From assembly GCF_024171645.1 (NCBI RefSeq), contig NZ_JALKAC010000001.1, positions 1,364,001 through 1,428,000 of the forward strand: a stretch of DNA of 64,000 nt. The letters run 5' to 3'. A program made the translations under genes and the position numbers. This DNA is from Flavobacterium sp. HSC-32F16. GTDB lineage: Bacteria; Bacteroidota; Bacteroidia; Flavobacteriales; Flavobacteriaceae. This document shows positions 36,568 through 46,152 of this stretch, piece after piece. The notes beneath the pieces are model-generated. The model saw only the letters and a list, made by a program, of their open reading frames with translations. It was not told the origin of the DNA and searched no databases. Position 1 is the stretch's first letter. Each line of letters begins with the position of its first letter.

Positions 36568-36897
36568 TTAATGCATAAGAGCAGATGCCATAAGATATAG
36601 AAAAAGTAAGCCGCCAATAAAAATAATGGAAATAACAATACTGCCCAATACAAAACCGGTCTTTGGAATTAGTATAAAACCATTATCATTTCTTGCTTGA
36701 TTTAAACCAATTTTCCCCAGGATTATAGCAAGAAATCCTAAAATAATTGCCACAAGGCCAAAAGGAATTGCAATAATAAGACTTATATAAAAAGTGACAC
36801 AGGAAATTATTACCGAAAATCCGGCTAAAACTGATAATATCAAAGCAATCATACCTAAAAACAGACCGGAATTTGAGTTTTTAAAATTACTTTGCAT
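36568..36897 (-). CDS. Small membrane protein, DUF4190-like
   Basis: 109 residues with three hydrophobic helices. The layout LFLGMIALILSVL, then GLVAIILGFLAIILGKIGLNQAR, then TGFVLGSIVISI, resembles DUF4190 proteins, where glycine-rich helices repeat a GxxALxLG pattern. No role known. It is isolated: 267 AT-rich bases separate it from pyrG and no terminator is clear. Confidence 0.7.
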   Translation of the reverse strand: MQSNFKNSNSGLFLGMIALILSVLAGFSVIISCVTFYISLIIAIPFGLVAIILGFLAIILGKIGLNQARNDNGFILIPKTGFVLGSIVISIIFIGGLLFLYLMASALMH

Positions 36898-37071
36898 ATA
36901 ATGTTTTGATATTTATAATTACAAAAATAGAAAAACACTTAGGCGAACAATAGAGAATACCTCAAAGTTTATCAACAATAAAGTAAAAAGGATTTCTGAA
37001 CCTCTCAAGAGGTTTAGGGTAATAACAAAAAAAATATTATAATTTAAAAACACTGACTTTTACACATCTAT

Positions 37072-37089
37072 GAATTCAAGCTTGAATTC
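37072..37089. repeat. Perfect 18-bp palindrome
   Basis: GAATTCAAGCTTGAATTC reads the same on both strands with no loop. It lies in the 280-base gap between the DUF4190-like and DUF3820 genes, which otherwise shows only AT-rich sequence. It could be an operator or chance. Confidence 0.45.
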
Positions 37090-37177
37090 TGTGGTATCAC
37101 TTTGTTTTTAGAAATTATAATATTTGTATTTCAAAATTAAATAAAAAAATTAAACTTACAAAGATTTTTCCTATTAT

Positions 37178-37411
37178 TTAATTAGATTTTGGATATTGCT
37201 TTTTTATATTACGAATCAATTCTTCCAGGCCATTTAATTTCAACTCATAAATAAGCTGTAACTGCTGTCCTAATTCACCTTTTGGAAAACCTTTATTGTG
37301 ATACCAAACCACATAATATTCAGGTAAATCGATTAGAAAACGACCTTCATATTTTCCGAAAGGCATTTTGGTGTGGGCTAATTTTATGAGAAGTTTTTTG
37401 TCTTGTTCCAT
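37178..37411 (-). CDS. DUF3820-family small protein
   Basis: 77 residues from the ATG at 37411 (MEQDKKLLIKLAHTKMPFGK). The motif MPFGKYEGRFLIDLPEYYVVW is characteristic of DUF3820, a family near some nucleases but of unknown role. A longer frame to 37477 would add an improbable Phe/Lys-rich leader, so the inner start is chosen. Confidence 0.82.
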   Translation of the reverse strand: MEQDKKLLIKLAHTKMPFGKYEGRFLIDLPEYYVVWYHNKGFPKGELGQQLQLIYELKLNGLEELIRNIKKQYPKSN

Positions 37412-37506
37412 TTTTTTTTTAAGAAAAAAGAAGCAAGAGAAAGAAAATACAGACTTGTTCTTTCTTCTTGCTTCCAATTGCTTACAAAGCTATTATTATT
37501 TTTCTT

Positions 37507-37600
37507 TTTGCCACAGATTAAAAGGATTAAAATGTTTTTTTTTCGCCACGAATTATCACGAATTTAATTTGTGGAAATTTGTGTAATTCGTGGCGAAAAA
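37507..37600. repeat. GCCACAGATT element nested beside a GCCACGAATT inverted repeat
   Basis: A GCCACAGATTAAAAGGATTA copy begins near 37510. It is followed by a perfect 16-bp inverted repeat TTTTTCGCCACGAATT (37539-37554) / AATTCGTGGCGAAAAA (37585-37600). The second arm runs straight into an octamer array at 37602, so three repeat types adjoin. Confidence 0.85.
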
Positions 37601-37601
37601 C

Positions 37602-37641
37602 CTTAGAATCTTAGCATCTCAGAACCTTAGCAACTTAATAA
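37602..37641 (-). repeat. CTAAGnnn octamer array ending in the nagB stop codon
   Basis: On the + strand CTTAG, CTTAG, CTCAG, CTTAG and CTTAA begin at 37602, 37610, 37618, 37626 and 37634, exactly 8 bases apart. The nagB stop codon (37637-37635, minus) lies inside the last unit. Read from nagB the unit is CTAAG. Confidence 0.75.
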
Positions 37642-39563
37642 TGCCATCTCACAAAAGCTTCCATTGCTGCATAAGTCGCTAAACCTAACTGCTGATATAA
37701 AGCTGCTGTTTCGCTGTTTCTGTCTTCGGCTCTCTGCCAAAATTCTCTGGCGTCAGTTCCCTGAAAAACAACTCCGTCTTTTTGTGATTGGTGTTTGAAG
37801 ATTCCGTGACGTTTTGCCAAAACTTGGTCCGGGCTCATTGGCACAGCCATTTCAACTTCATCAATTCCCCATTCCTGCCAAGCGCCGCGGTATAACCATA
37901 ACCAGCAGTCATCCATAAATGATTTTGGTTTTAAAATCTTAACCGCTTCAAAAATGGCATCCAGACAAACTTTGTGTGTTCCGTGCGGATCTGCTAAATC
38001 TCCAGCTGCATAAATTTGGTGTGGTTTAATTTTTTCAATTAAATCTACAGTTAACTGAATATCTTCTGGCCCAATTGGTTTTTTCTCAATTGTTCCGGTT
38101 TCATAGAAAGGCAATTCCATAAAATGGATTTGAGTATCCGGTAAACCAACAAAATGACTTGTTGCTCTCGCCTCACCTTTTCTAATCAACCCTTTAATGT
38201 AACGAACTTCCGGAATATCAATTTCACTGTTCTTTTTGTTCTCTAAAAAGGTTTGTGCTTTTTGGTAGATATTATCTGCCTCGGCACTTTTTATTCCAAA
38301 TTTTTCATTGTAATCAATTACGAATCTTGCAAAACGCAGCGCTTCATCATCTGCAACAGCAATATTTCCTGAAGTCTGATAAGCAACGTGTACTTCGTGC
38401 CCCTGCTCCTGTAAACGCATGAAAGTTCCTCCCATACTAATAATATCATCATCTGGATGCGGGCTGAAAATCAAAACACGTTTTTTAGCAGGCTCAGCTC
38501 TTTCCGGACGATTGGCATCCTCGGCATTTGGTTTCCCTCCTGGCCAGCCTGTAATTGTATTTTGGAGCTTATTGAAAATTTTAATATTGATGTCGTATGC
38601 TGGACCAGAATCTGCTAATAAATCGCTCATTCCATTTTCAATATAATCAGCATCGGTAAGCATTAAAATTGGTTTTTTAAGATCTAATGCCAATCCTAAA
38701 ACTGCCTTTCGCGTTAATTTATCTGTCCAAACAATTTTTTCAACCAGCCAAGGCTTATTGATTCTCGTTAATTTTGAAGAAGCTTCCTTATCTAAAATAA
38801 AAACAGCATTGTTATGCTCTTGCAAAAATGAAGCTGGAACACGATTTGTAACTTCGTCTTCAACAGATTTTTTTACAATATTTGCTTTTCCTTCACCCCA
38901 AGCTAACAAGATCACTCTTTTAGCTTCCATAATTTTTTTCACTCCAAGCGTAATAGCCGTTCTTGGCGTATTATTTAGTCCGAAGAAATCTTTGCTGGCC
39001 GCAACTCTTGTAATATGATCTAATGCAACCAAACGAGTTTTGGAGTTTTGCAGCGAACCTGATTCGTTAAAACCAATATGTCCGTTTCCTCCAATTCCAA
39101 GAATCTGCAAATCGATTCCGCCTAAAGCTTCAATCTTAGCTTCATATTCGTGACAATAATCTGCAATTTGCTCTTTGGTTAAAAGACCATTTGGAACATG
39201 GGCATTTTCAGGTAAAATATCAACATGATCAAACAGTAATTCTTTCATAAAACGAACATAACTGTTGATAGAATTTGGTTCCATCGGATAATATTCATCC
39301 AGATTAAAACTGATAACGTTTTTAAAACTCAAACCTTCTTCTTTATGCAGACGAACTAATTCAGCATACAATCCTTTTGGAGAAGAACCTGTTGCCAAAC
39401 CTAAAATGCAAGGCTGATTTTCTTTTTGTTTTGATTGAATTAAAGCCGCGATTTCCTGTGCAACTGCTTTTGAAGCTTCGCTTGAATTCTCAAAAACAAC
39501 AGTATTGATGTTTTCGAAGCGTTTTTCAAAACCGGTCGCTTTGTCTATTTTACTTTTTAACAT
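37635..39563 (-). CDS. nagB: Glucosamine-6-phosphate deaminase fused to a PIG-L/LmbE deacetylase-like domain
   Basis: 642 residues, about 2.5 times the length of E. coli NagB. Residues 1-290 are the deaminase: GLATGSSPKGLY, D89 in SFNLDEYYP and H162/E167 in GGNGHIGFNESG. From about 360 comes a LmbE/PIG-L fold beginning RVLIFSPHPDDDII (H369, D371, D372), with a later HGTHKVC block. PIG-L enzymes remove N-acetyl groups from GlcNAc conjugates. Both activities in one chain would channel amino-sugar breakdown, but only the deaminase role is firmly predicted. This fusion is, as far as I recall, common in Bacteroidota. Confidence 0.93.
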   Translation of the reverse strand: MLKSKIDKATGFEKRFENINTVVFENSSEASKAVAQEIAALIQSKQKENQPCILGLATGSSPKGLYAELVRLHKEEGLSFKNVISFNLDEYYPMEPNSINSYVRFMKELLFDHVDILPENAHVPNGLLTKEQIADYCHEYEAKIEALGGIDLQILGIGGNGHIGFNESGSLQNSKTRLVALDHITRVAASKDFFGLNNTPRTAITLGVKKIMEAKRVILLAWGEGKANIVKKSVEDEVTNRVPASFLQEHNNAVFILDKEASSKLTRINKPWLVEKIVWTDKLTRKAVLGLALDLKKPILMLTDADYIENGMSDLLADSGPAYDINIKIFNKLQNTITGWPGGKPNAEDANRPERAEPAKKRVLIFSPHPDDDIISMGGTFMRLQEQGHEVHVAYQTSGNIAVADDEALRFARFVIDYNEKFGIKSAEADNIYQKAQTFLENKKNSEIDIPEVRYIKGLIRKGEARATSHFVGLPDTQIHFMELPFYETGTIEKKPIGPEDIQLTVDLIEKIKPHQIYAAGDLADPHGTHKVCLDAIFEAVKILKPKSFMDDCWLWLYRGAWQEWGIDEVEMAVPMSPDQVLAKRHGIFKHQSQKDGVVFQGTDAREFWQRAEDRNSETAALYQQLGLATYAAMEAFVRWHY

Positions 39564-39818
39564 GATATAGTTTTTTTTTATTTTTCAGATTATATGTATT
39601 GGCATAAAGCCGTAAAATTTCATTTTTTCCATGCAAAAAAGCAAGTCAAAACATCGCTAAAACAATAGCAATCATCACCATATAAAGATAAAACCTTTAT
39701 AAATGGAATACAACAAAATTTAAATTATTGATTTGGAGTAGAATTTGGAATATCATTTTTATCTCACTTCGAGATCCCAAATAATATTAAAAAAGTGAAT
39801 CTCGTTTTCACTTTTGAG

Positions 39819-39860
39819 AATGCATTATTTTTGCATGAAAATGCGTATTTTTTGCAAGAC
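39819..39860. repeat. Two 21-bp direct repeats in the nagB-osmC gap
   Basis: AATGCATTATTTTTGCATGA (from 39819) and AATGCGTATTTTTTGCAAGA (from 39840) agree at 17 of 20 positions and lie 21 bases, about two helical turns, apart. Each carries a TGC...GCA inverted pair. The 425-base gap 39564-39988 also holds the osmC terminator; the remaining 250 bases before nagB show AT-rich sequence with only weak -7 candidates. A regulator site for nagB is possible. Confidence 0.4.
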
Positions 39861-39939
39861 AAAGATACTTCATATTCTTTTTATGAACCAAAATTTGATA
39901 TGAATATTTTGTTAATTTTTACATTTATATGAATTGCAT

Positions 39940-39969
39940 AAAAAAAGCCGTCAATATTGACGGCTTTTT
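39940..39969 (-). terminator. Terminator after osmC
   Basis: GCCGTCAATATTGACGGC (39947-39964) is a perfect palindrome with A- and T-runs on both sides. It lies 20 bases after the OsmC stop codon. Confidence 0.85.
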
Positions 39970-39988
39970 GGAATATATTCTAAAAAAA

Positions 39989-40390
39989 TTATTTCCAATT
40001 GAAGGTTACATTTTTTTCAATTTCTGAACTTAAACTCAAAAACACAGGACAAGTCATCGCTGCACGTTCTAAAATGATTTTGCTTTTTTCATCGGCATTG
40101 CTTTTCATATCAAAAACAATTTCGATAGCACCAATTCGGCGTGGTTCAGCATTCATGATTTTAGTTACTTCTGCGGTTGAATCTACTAAATCTACTTCGA
40201 GATCGCGAGCTTTGATTCCCATAATAGTCATCATACAGCTCGCTAAAGCATTGGCAACAGTATCTGTTGGAGAAAAAGCTTCACCTTTTCCGTTATTATC
40301 AAGTGGTGCATCAGAAATGATTTCACTTCCTGATTGTATATGAATTGATTTTGTTCTTAAATCGCCTAAGTATGTTACTTTTGATGTCAT
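39989..40390 (-). CDS. OsmC-family protein
   Basis: 133 residues. The two redox cysteines of OsmC/Ohr proteins are present, C52 (LASCMMT) and C114 (MTCPVFLSL), as is the SPTDTVANALASC lead-in. Such proteins reduce organic or fatty-acid hydroperoxides with thiols; this compact form is closer to the YhfA/OsmC-like branch than to Ohr. The start codon overlaps the stop of the upstream LysM gene by one base (TAATG), so translation is probably coupled. Confidence 0.9.
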   Translation of the reverse strand: MTSKVTYLGDLRTKSIHIQSGSEIISDAPLDNNGKGEAFSPTDTVANALASCMMTIMGIKARDLEVDLVDSTAEVTKIMNAEPRRIGAIEIVFDMKSNADEKSKIILERAAMTCPVFLSLSSEIEKNVTFNWK

Positions 40391-42477
40391 TAATTTGCTG
40401 CTTTTAAAGTTAAGTCTGAATCGTAATATAAAATGTAGACACCTTTATTTGCGTGTCCGCCATCTTCTTTTTTATAAAATTGAAATTTATTATCAACCTG
40501 CTGTGTTGTCATTAAATCTGCCGTTTCCTGATAGGTTTTTCCCTGAACCAAACGCATCATCGTATCAAAAGTTACATCAAAACCTCTTGTTGCATACGTA
40601 TTTGGATACGCTTTATTTTTCAGTTTATATTCTTTTTTGAAAATTGCAGCTCCTTGTTCATCACTGTCACGAGTAACTGACGGATACATTAATTTCAATT
40701 GCACCAAATTATCAAAACTGATCTCATCTGTATCAAGCGTACTGTTTGGTTCTAAAATTACCAATTGCACCTGACACGTTTTTTGAGAATCAATTAAAGC
40801 TTTTATGGTTGCTTTTATCATCGCAGTATTTCCTGTTTCCATTACCACATAATTCAAACGTGTGGGCAGTAATAAGCTTTTCAAGTTGGCAACATCCAAG
40901 CCTCCGGCTTCTGTTAATCCGGCAAAAACAACACCTTTTTGATTTTGCTTAATATAACTGATAACTGATTCTTTTTTCTTGTCTACTACTGCTACAATAT
41001 TTCCGTTTTTAGCTCTCATATAATCGAAAATTGCATTTCTAACCACATCATTTGATGGAATAGTTTGATACAAATTATCGATAGGATTAGCAGCGTCTTT
41101 TGATAATGGCGAAATAACCGGAACATTATACAAACGAAGAGAATTAGCAGTCGATTCAGCATTATTTTGATAAAACGGACCAACAACTGCATCTGCTTCC
41201 TGTAATTTATTTTGTGCAATTAAAGACGCAATATTTGAGGTAGTTTTAGTTTCCTGTGAATCATAAATGGAAACATCAATTGGCAGTTTCAATGTTTTAG
41301 CCGAGTCAATTGCCATCATGGCTCCAGAATAAAAATCCAGAGTCATGTTTAAGAACTTATCTGTTTTTAAACGTGCTGCCATTCCGGTTGTATCACTTTG
41401 CAATTTAGCTAAATTGAAAGGAAGCAGTAAAACCACTTTTTTGCGGTCGTTTTGTCCTCTTTTTTTAGTTAATTCGACAATTTCAGGATCTGCTGAAACA
41501 GTTTCAGACTTCACTTTATCTACAATTTTAATACCGCCGCCTGTATTTTCTGCTGCTGCAGGTGTTGAAACTGCTGCTTTTTCAGCTGGCTGAGATTGAG
41601 TCACGATTGGTGCCGGCGCTACATATCCAGCAGGAACTTTAAGAACCATTCCTTCTTTCACACCTTCAGAAAGTGACGGATTCAAAGCCACTAATTCATC
41701 TTGTGACAAATGAAAAACTTTTCCTAAACTGTAAAAAGTCTCTTTTGGTTTTACCTGATATTCCATATAAGAAACGGCTTTTTTAGATTCAGCAGTTTTT
41801 TTAGGTTCTTCAGCTTTTGAAACCGGCGCCGCAGTTTCTGTTTTTGGAGCAGTTCCTTTTATCGTTACTCTGTATCCAACTGGTAAACTCGAAACGATTT
41901 CAGGATTTCTTTTCTCTAAATCTTCAACAGTTGTATTGTATTGCTTTGCAATTGAATACTTCGTTTCTTTTGCCTGAACTTCATGATACACATATTTTTC
42001 AGGTCCTTTTTCTTTTGTTTTTTTCTCTGCAGCAGAGATACTTTTAGGAGCTGCACCTTTTGCAGGAATTACAAGTTTCTGACCTATCTGTACTCCGTTT
42101 TTTTCAAGAAACGGATTCGCTGCTTTTAAAGCTTCATCAGAAATACCATATTTTTTTTCGATGCTGTAAAAAGTTTCTTTTGGCTGTACTTCATGAATAA
42201 TTTCTTTAGAATTACCTGCCGATTTTACCGCAGCTGTTTCATTTTTGTCCGCACTTTTATTGGTTGATGCCGGAATCAATAAAACGGTATTGGGCACCAA
42301 TCCTCTTCTTGCATCCGGATTTAATTCATAAATATCAAAAGGCGTAACCTTAAATTTTTGAGCAATCTGGTTGATAGTTTCTCCACTTGAAACCGTGTAT
42401 TTTACCACTTTCCCTTGCGAAAAAGCAGAACAGGTTATAAAAAAAACAAGTAAAAATAATGTCGAATAATATTTCAT
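40390..42477 (-). CDS. Four-LysM protein with periplasmic-binding-protein-like domain
   Basis: 695 residues. After a signal peptide (ending ITCSAFSQ), four LysM repeats lie at about 24-70, 92-138, 165-208 and 236-282 (for example YTVSSGETINQIAQKF, HEVQPKETFYSIEKKY). A low-complexity Ala/Pro/Val linker leads to a type 1 periplasmic-binding fold (about 345-690; VVLLLPFNL, AIDSAKTLKLPIDVSIYD, DAVVGPFYQN, PVISPLSKDAANP). That arrangement recalls LpoA/YraM-like proteins that regulate peptidoglycan synthesis. LysM would bind peptidoglycan. Stop codon overlaps the osmC start. Confidence 0.88.
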   Translation of the reverse strand: MKYYSTLFLLVFFITCSAFSQGKVVKYTVSSGETINQIAQKFKVTPFDIYELNPDARRGLVPNTVLLIPASTNKSADKNETAAVKSAGNSKEIIHEVQPKETFYSIEKKYGISDEALKAANPFLEKNGVQIGQKLVIPAKGAAPKSISAAEKKTKEKGPEKYVYHEVQAKETKYSIAKQYNTTVEDLEKRNPEIVSSLPVGYRVTIKGTAPKTETAAPVSKAEEPKKTAESKKAVSYMEYQVKPKETFYSLGKVFHLSQDELVALNPSLSEGVKEGMVLKVPAGYVAPAPIVTQSQPAEKAAVSTPAAAENTGGGIKIVDKVKSETVSADPEIVELTKKRGQNDRKKVVLLLPFNLAKLQSDTTGMAARLKTDKFLNMTLDFYSGAMMAIDSAKTLKLPIDVSIYDSQETKTTSNIASLIAQNKLQEADAVVGPFYQNNAESTANSLRLYNVPVISPLSKDAANPIDNLYQTIPSNDVVRNAIFDYMRAKNGNIVAVVDKKKESVISYIKQNQKGVVFAGLTEAGGLDVANLKSLLLPTRLNYVVMETGNTAMIKATIKALIDSQKTCQVQLVILEPNSTLDTDEISFDNLVQLKLMYPSVTRDSDEQGAAIFKKEYKLKNKAYPNTYATRGFDVTFDTMMRLVQGKTYQETADLMTTQQVDNKFQFYKKEDGGHANKGVYILYYDSDLTLKAAN

Positions 42478-42572
42478 AATAAGGCTTAAAACAATTTTTA
42501 TTTTTAATTCAAAAACAAGATACTAATTTCTCTTATACAAGATTCACGCCACTTGTCAATTCCTGCAAAAAA

Positions 42573-44477
42573 TTATCGAAGATCAACTTCTAACTTTGCA
42601 ATAACAACATTCTTATATAACTCATCTTCCTCTTTTTTCTTGCACTGATATAAAACTTCTTCCATATTTTGGAACTTATCTGAATAAACATAATAAGAAA
42701 GACTGTTTATATTAAAGAAAAAACTAGCGTTAAAATCACCTGAGTCAATAAGTTTCATAATTAACTTGTCTCGGGGTGTTGCGTCTGTAAATATACCTAA
42801 AACTAAGTAATAGCCGTTTGAAACTTCTTTAAGATTATCATAAACTTCAATCTTTACATTTTTTTCATTCTTAAAAGGGCTTTCTTTCAGCTCACGTCGC
42901 ATTTCTTCTACAGAAACTGATTTAGAAGTTTCTACAGGAGCCGACTTTTTAATTGCTTCATCCTGATATTTTTTCAGTTTAACCAAAGCCAGTTTGTCAT
43001 CAAATTTTCTGGCTTCCATGCTGTAATAAGAAGCTTTGCTGATGTGGCGCTTTACCTCTATTTGCTTTTGGGTATCCAGCGAATCAATTTTAGAAATTAA
43101 CTGTTGGTTTTTGGCATCGCCTTGCTCCTGTTCGATTTTGTAGCGTTTAATTTCTTCTAAAGAAAGTCTTTGCTGAATTGAAGTAACGTTTTTATTTTTT
43201 TCGCTTTCGCGGATTTTCTTCTTGTATTCCTGATTTTCTTCAACGGCGATTTTCTCGACTTTATTCATTAAACCGGCATACGCTTTTCGGTTTTCAGCGA
43301 GTTCTTTTTTTAATTGAGATGATAATTCATTTGTCTTACCAATGCTTTCATACGATTGTTTTTCCAAACGTTTTGATTCGTCTACGTTTAAAACATCCAT
43401 TCGTTTTAACTCTTTCAAATCATCATTCATCGTGTTTACCAATGAATCTAATTTTGCCATTAAAACATCCTGAACATTTTTATTGGCTTCTAAAACCAAA
43501 CGCAATTTTTCAACCGAATTTTCTTTTGAACCGTTCATATCATTCAAATTAACTTTTAGATCGTTAATTTTAATAATCTTCTGATTCATTTCTTTTTGAA
43601 TAACCAATCTGTCTTTTAAATCATCAATTTCGACCGTTTTGGCTTTTGTTTTTTCGACTACTACTTGTTTTTCAGCAAGTGCCAGCATTAATTCTTCGCT
43701 TTCGTTGGCTGGTTTGATTTCTTTTGTATTGATTGCCAGTTTATTTCCAACAATTAATCCGTTTACAATTTCCGGATTTTGAGATTCTAACTGATCAATT
43801 GAAATGCCGTATTTTTTTGCAATCGAGAATTTAGTTTCCTTTGGTTCCACTAAATGAAAAATTGTTTCCTGATTGATTACTCGAACTCTTCCGTCTAAAG
43901 TTTTTCGTTTGTTTGGAATTGAAATGGTCTGACCAATCTGCAATCCGTTTTGCAATAATTCTTTATTGAGATTTTCTAAATCCTGAACCGAAACATTGTA
44001 CTGTCTCGCAATGCTGAACAAAGATTCTTTAGCCACAACAAGATGCGTTGTTTTTGAAGAACTTACATTCTCAGTTTTAGAATGATTTGAAGAATTGGGA
44101 ATAATTAATTCTTGCCCCGCCTGCAGTCCGTTTACAAGAATCGCCTGATTAGCATTTTGTATGGCTTCTACCGAAACATGATATTGTTTTGATAAACCGT
44201 ACAGCGTTTCTTTTTCACCCACAATATGAGTAGTCTGCTGGTCTTGTTTTATTTTTTCTGGAGAATGAACCGGAATCTTAATAATTTGATTGTCTTTAAT
44301 TCCGTTTTGCGACTCGGGGTTGAGTTTGTAAATCTCCTCTACAGAAACCTTATATTTTTGGGCAATGAAATAAGCGGTTTCTCCTTTTTGAATTTTGTGA
44401 TCAATTATTGAGTCTTGTGCAGTTATTTTGTTAAAAGACAAAATAAACACAAGAGAAATCGTTAAAAGTTCTCTCAT
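42573..44477 (-). CDS. Four-LysM protein with long coiled coil and SPOR-like end
   Basis: 634 residues: signal peptide (ending KITAQ), four LysM repeats (about 26-72, 83-129, 143-189, 205-250), a Glu/Lys-rich coiled coil (about 262-520) and a C-terminal segment of about 95 residues (NGYYLVLGIFTDATPRDKLI..., SFFFNINSLSYYVYSDKF) with the repeat pattern of SPOR-like domains. Cell-wall binding at both ends is implied. It resembles the next LysM protein in its N-terminal half only. The gene lies 64 bases after guaA and 95 bases before the second LysM gene. Confidence 0.85.
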   Translation of the reverse strand: MRELLTISLVFILSFNKITAQDSIIDHKIQKGETAYFIAQKYKVSVEEIYKLNPESQNGIKDNQIIKIPVHSPEKIKQDQQTTHIVGEKETLYGLSKQYHVSVEAIQNANQAILVNGLQAGQELIIPNSSNHSKTENVSSSKTTHLVVAKESLFSIARQYNVSVQDLENLNKELLQNGLQIGQTISIPNKRKTLDGRVRVINQETIFHLVEPKETKFSIAKKYGISIDQLESQNPEIVNGLIVGNKLAINTKEIKPANESEELMLALAEKQVVVEKTKAKTVEIDDLKDRLVIQKEMNQKIIKINDLKVNLNDMNGSKENSVEKLRLVLEANKNVQDVLMAKLDSLVNTMNDDLKELKRMDVLNVDESKRLEKQSYESIGKTNELSSQLKKELAENRKAYAGLMNKVEKIAVEENQEYKKKIRESEKNKNVTSIQQRLSLEEIKRYKIEQEQGDAKNQQLISKIDSLDTQKQIEVKRHISKASYYSMEARKFDDKLALVKLKKYQDEAIKKSAPVETSKSVSVEEMRRELKESPFKNEKNVKIEVYDNLKEVSNGYYLVLGIFTDATPRDKLIMKLIDSGDFNASFFFNINSLSYYVYSDKFQNMEEVLYQCKKKEEDELYKNVVIAKLEVDLR

Positions 44478-44540
44478 AAATAGTAGGTTATAAAAAATTA
44501 AGGCCTTACAAATGTAAGACCTTAATTTTAAAATACGCTG

Positions 44541-46070
44541 CTATTCCCACTCAATTGTTGCAGGTGGTTTTGAACTTATATCGTAAACTACACGATTCAC
44601 GCCTTTTACCTTGTTGATAATATCGTTAGAAACTTTCATCAAGAAATCATAAGGTAAGTGAACCCAGTCAGCAGTCATACCGTCTGTTGATTCTACCGCT
44701 CTAAGCGCAACTACTTTTTCGTAAGTACGCTCATCACCCATAACTCCAACAGAATTCACCGGAAGCAAAATTGCTCCAGCCTGCCAAACTTTGTCGTATA
44801 ATCCCCAAGATTTTAATCCTTCAATAAAAACAGAATCAACATCTTGTAAAATTTGTACTTTCTCCGGAGTAATGTCTCCTAAAATTCTAATTGATAATCC
44901 TGGACCCGGGAAAGGGTGTCTTCCTAATAATTCAGGATCTATACCTAATGTAGCTCCAACTCGTCGCACTTCATCTTTAAAAAGCATTCTAAGCGGTTCT
45001 ACAATTTTTAATTTCATATAATCTGGCAATCCACCAACGTTATGGTGTGATTTAATAGTTGCCGATGGTCCTTTTACCGAAACAGACTCGATTACGTCTG
45101 GGTAAATTGTTCCTTGCGCTAACCATTTTACGTCTTCGATTAAATGCGATTCATCATCAAAAACTTCGATAAATACACGTCCAATTGTTTTACGTTTGGT
45201 TTCAGGATCACTGATTCCTGCAAGTTCAGAAAGAAAACGATCTCCGGCATCAACACCTTTTACGTTTAATCCCATTCCTTTGTATTGATCTAATACGTTT
45301 TGGAATTCGTTTTTACGAAGTAAACCATTGTTTACGAAAATACAGTAAAGGTTTTTACCAATTGCCTGGTTTAATAAAACCGCTGCTACAGTAGAATCTA
45401 CTCCGCCTGATAATCCTAAAACTACTTTATCGTTTCCTAATTTCTCTTTCAATTCTCCAACCATTTCTTCTACGAAAGCGTTTGGTGTAAAGTTTTGAGG
45501 AACTTCGGCAATTTTAACTAAAAAGTTTTCCAGCATTTTTGATCCATCTGTAGAATGGAAAACTTCTGGATGATATTGAATTCCGTACGTTGTTTCACCT
45601 TCAATTTTATAAGCGGCAAATTCTACGTCGTGTGTGCTTGCTAATTTTACAGCATTTGTTGGAAGTGCTTTTACGCTATCGCTGTGGCTCATCCAAACCT
45701 GACTGTTTTCTGAAACTCCTTCAAAGAAAACTTCATTATCCTTAATATAAGATAAATTCGCTCTACCGTATTCTCTAGTATTAGAAGCTGCAACTTCACC
45801 TCCACTAAAATGAGCTAAATATTGCGCTCCGTAACAAACGGCAAGCATTGGAAGTTTACCTCTAATTTGAGATAAATCAGGATGCGGTGCATCTTCTGCA
45901 CGAACAGAAAAAGGGCTTCCGCCTAAAATTACTGCTTTATAAGGTGATAAATCACTAGGAAAGTGATTGTAAGGAAAAATTTCGCAGAATATATTTAATT
46001 CGCGAACTCTACGCGCAATAAGCTGTGTGTATTGCGATCCGAAATCTAAAATAAGTACGTTGTGTTGCAT
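44541..46070 (-). CDS. guaA: GMP synthase, glutamine-hydrolysing
   Basis: 509 residues from the ATG at 46070. Class I amidotransferase domain with C79 (LAVCYGAQ) and H168/E170 (IQYHPEV); PP-loop ATPase domain with SGGVDS (222-227); dimerisation domain ending IEWE. It makes GMP from XMP. A -7 match TATTTTTG (46081-46074, minus) lies only three bases before the ATG, so the mRNA may be leaderless. An out-of-frame upstream start is not needed; TTG at 46076 is less likely. Confidence 0.96.
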   Translation of the reverse strand: MQHNVLILDFGSQYTQLIARRVRELNIFCEIFPYNHFPSDLSPYKAVILGGSPFSVRAEDAPHPDLSQIRGKLPMLAVCYGAQYLAHFSGGEVAASNTREYGRANLSYIKDNEVFFEGVSENSQVWMSHSDSVKALPTNAVKLASTHDVEFAAYKIEGETTYGIQYHPEVFHSTDGSKMLENFLVKIAEVPQNFTPNAFVEEMVGELKEKLGNDKVVLGLSGGVDSTVAAVLLNQAIGKNLYCIFVNNGLLRKNEFQNVLDQYKGMGLNVKGVDAGDRFLSELAGISDPETKRKTIGRVFIEVFDDESHLIEDVKWLAQGTIYPDVIESVSVKGPSATIKSHHNVGGLPDYMKLKIVEPLRMLFKDEVRRVGATLGIDPELLGRHPFPGPGLSIRILGDITPEKVQILQDVDSVFIEGLKSWGLYDKVWQAGAILLPVNSVGVMGDERTYEKVVALRAVESTDGMTADWVHLPYDFLMKVSNDIINKVKGVNRVVYDISSKPPATIEWE

Positions 46071-46100
46071 GCGCAAAAATACTTTTTATATTTCAATCTT

Positions 46101-46151
46101 AAAAATCGGAACGTTGAAAAAATATATTTTTTTTTCAACGTTCCGATTTTT
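46101..46151. repeat. Perfect 22-bp hairpin upstream of guaA
   Basis: The arm 46101-46122 (AAAAATCGGAACGTTGAAAA...) is perfectly inverted at 46130-46151, leaving a 7-base loop. Both outer ends are A5/T5, so it could terminate transcription from either side, yet it lies between divergent genes. Confidence 0.8.
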
Positions 46152-46152
46152 A

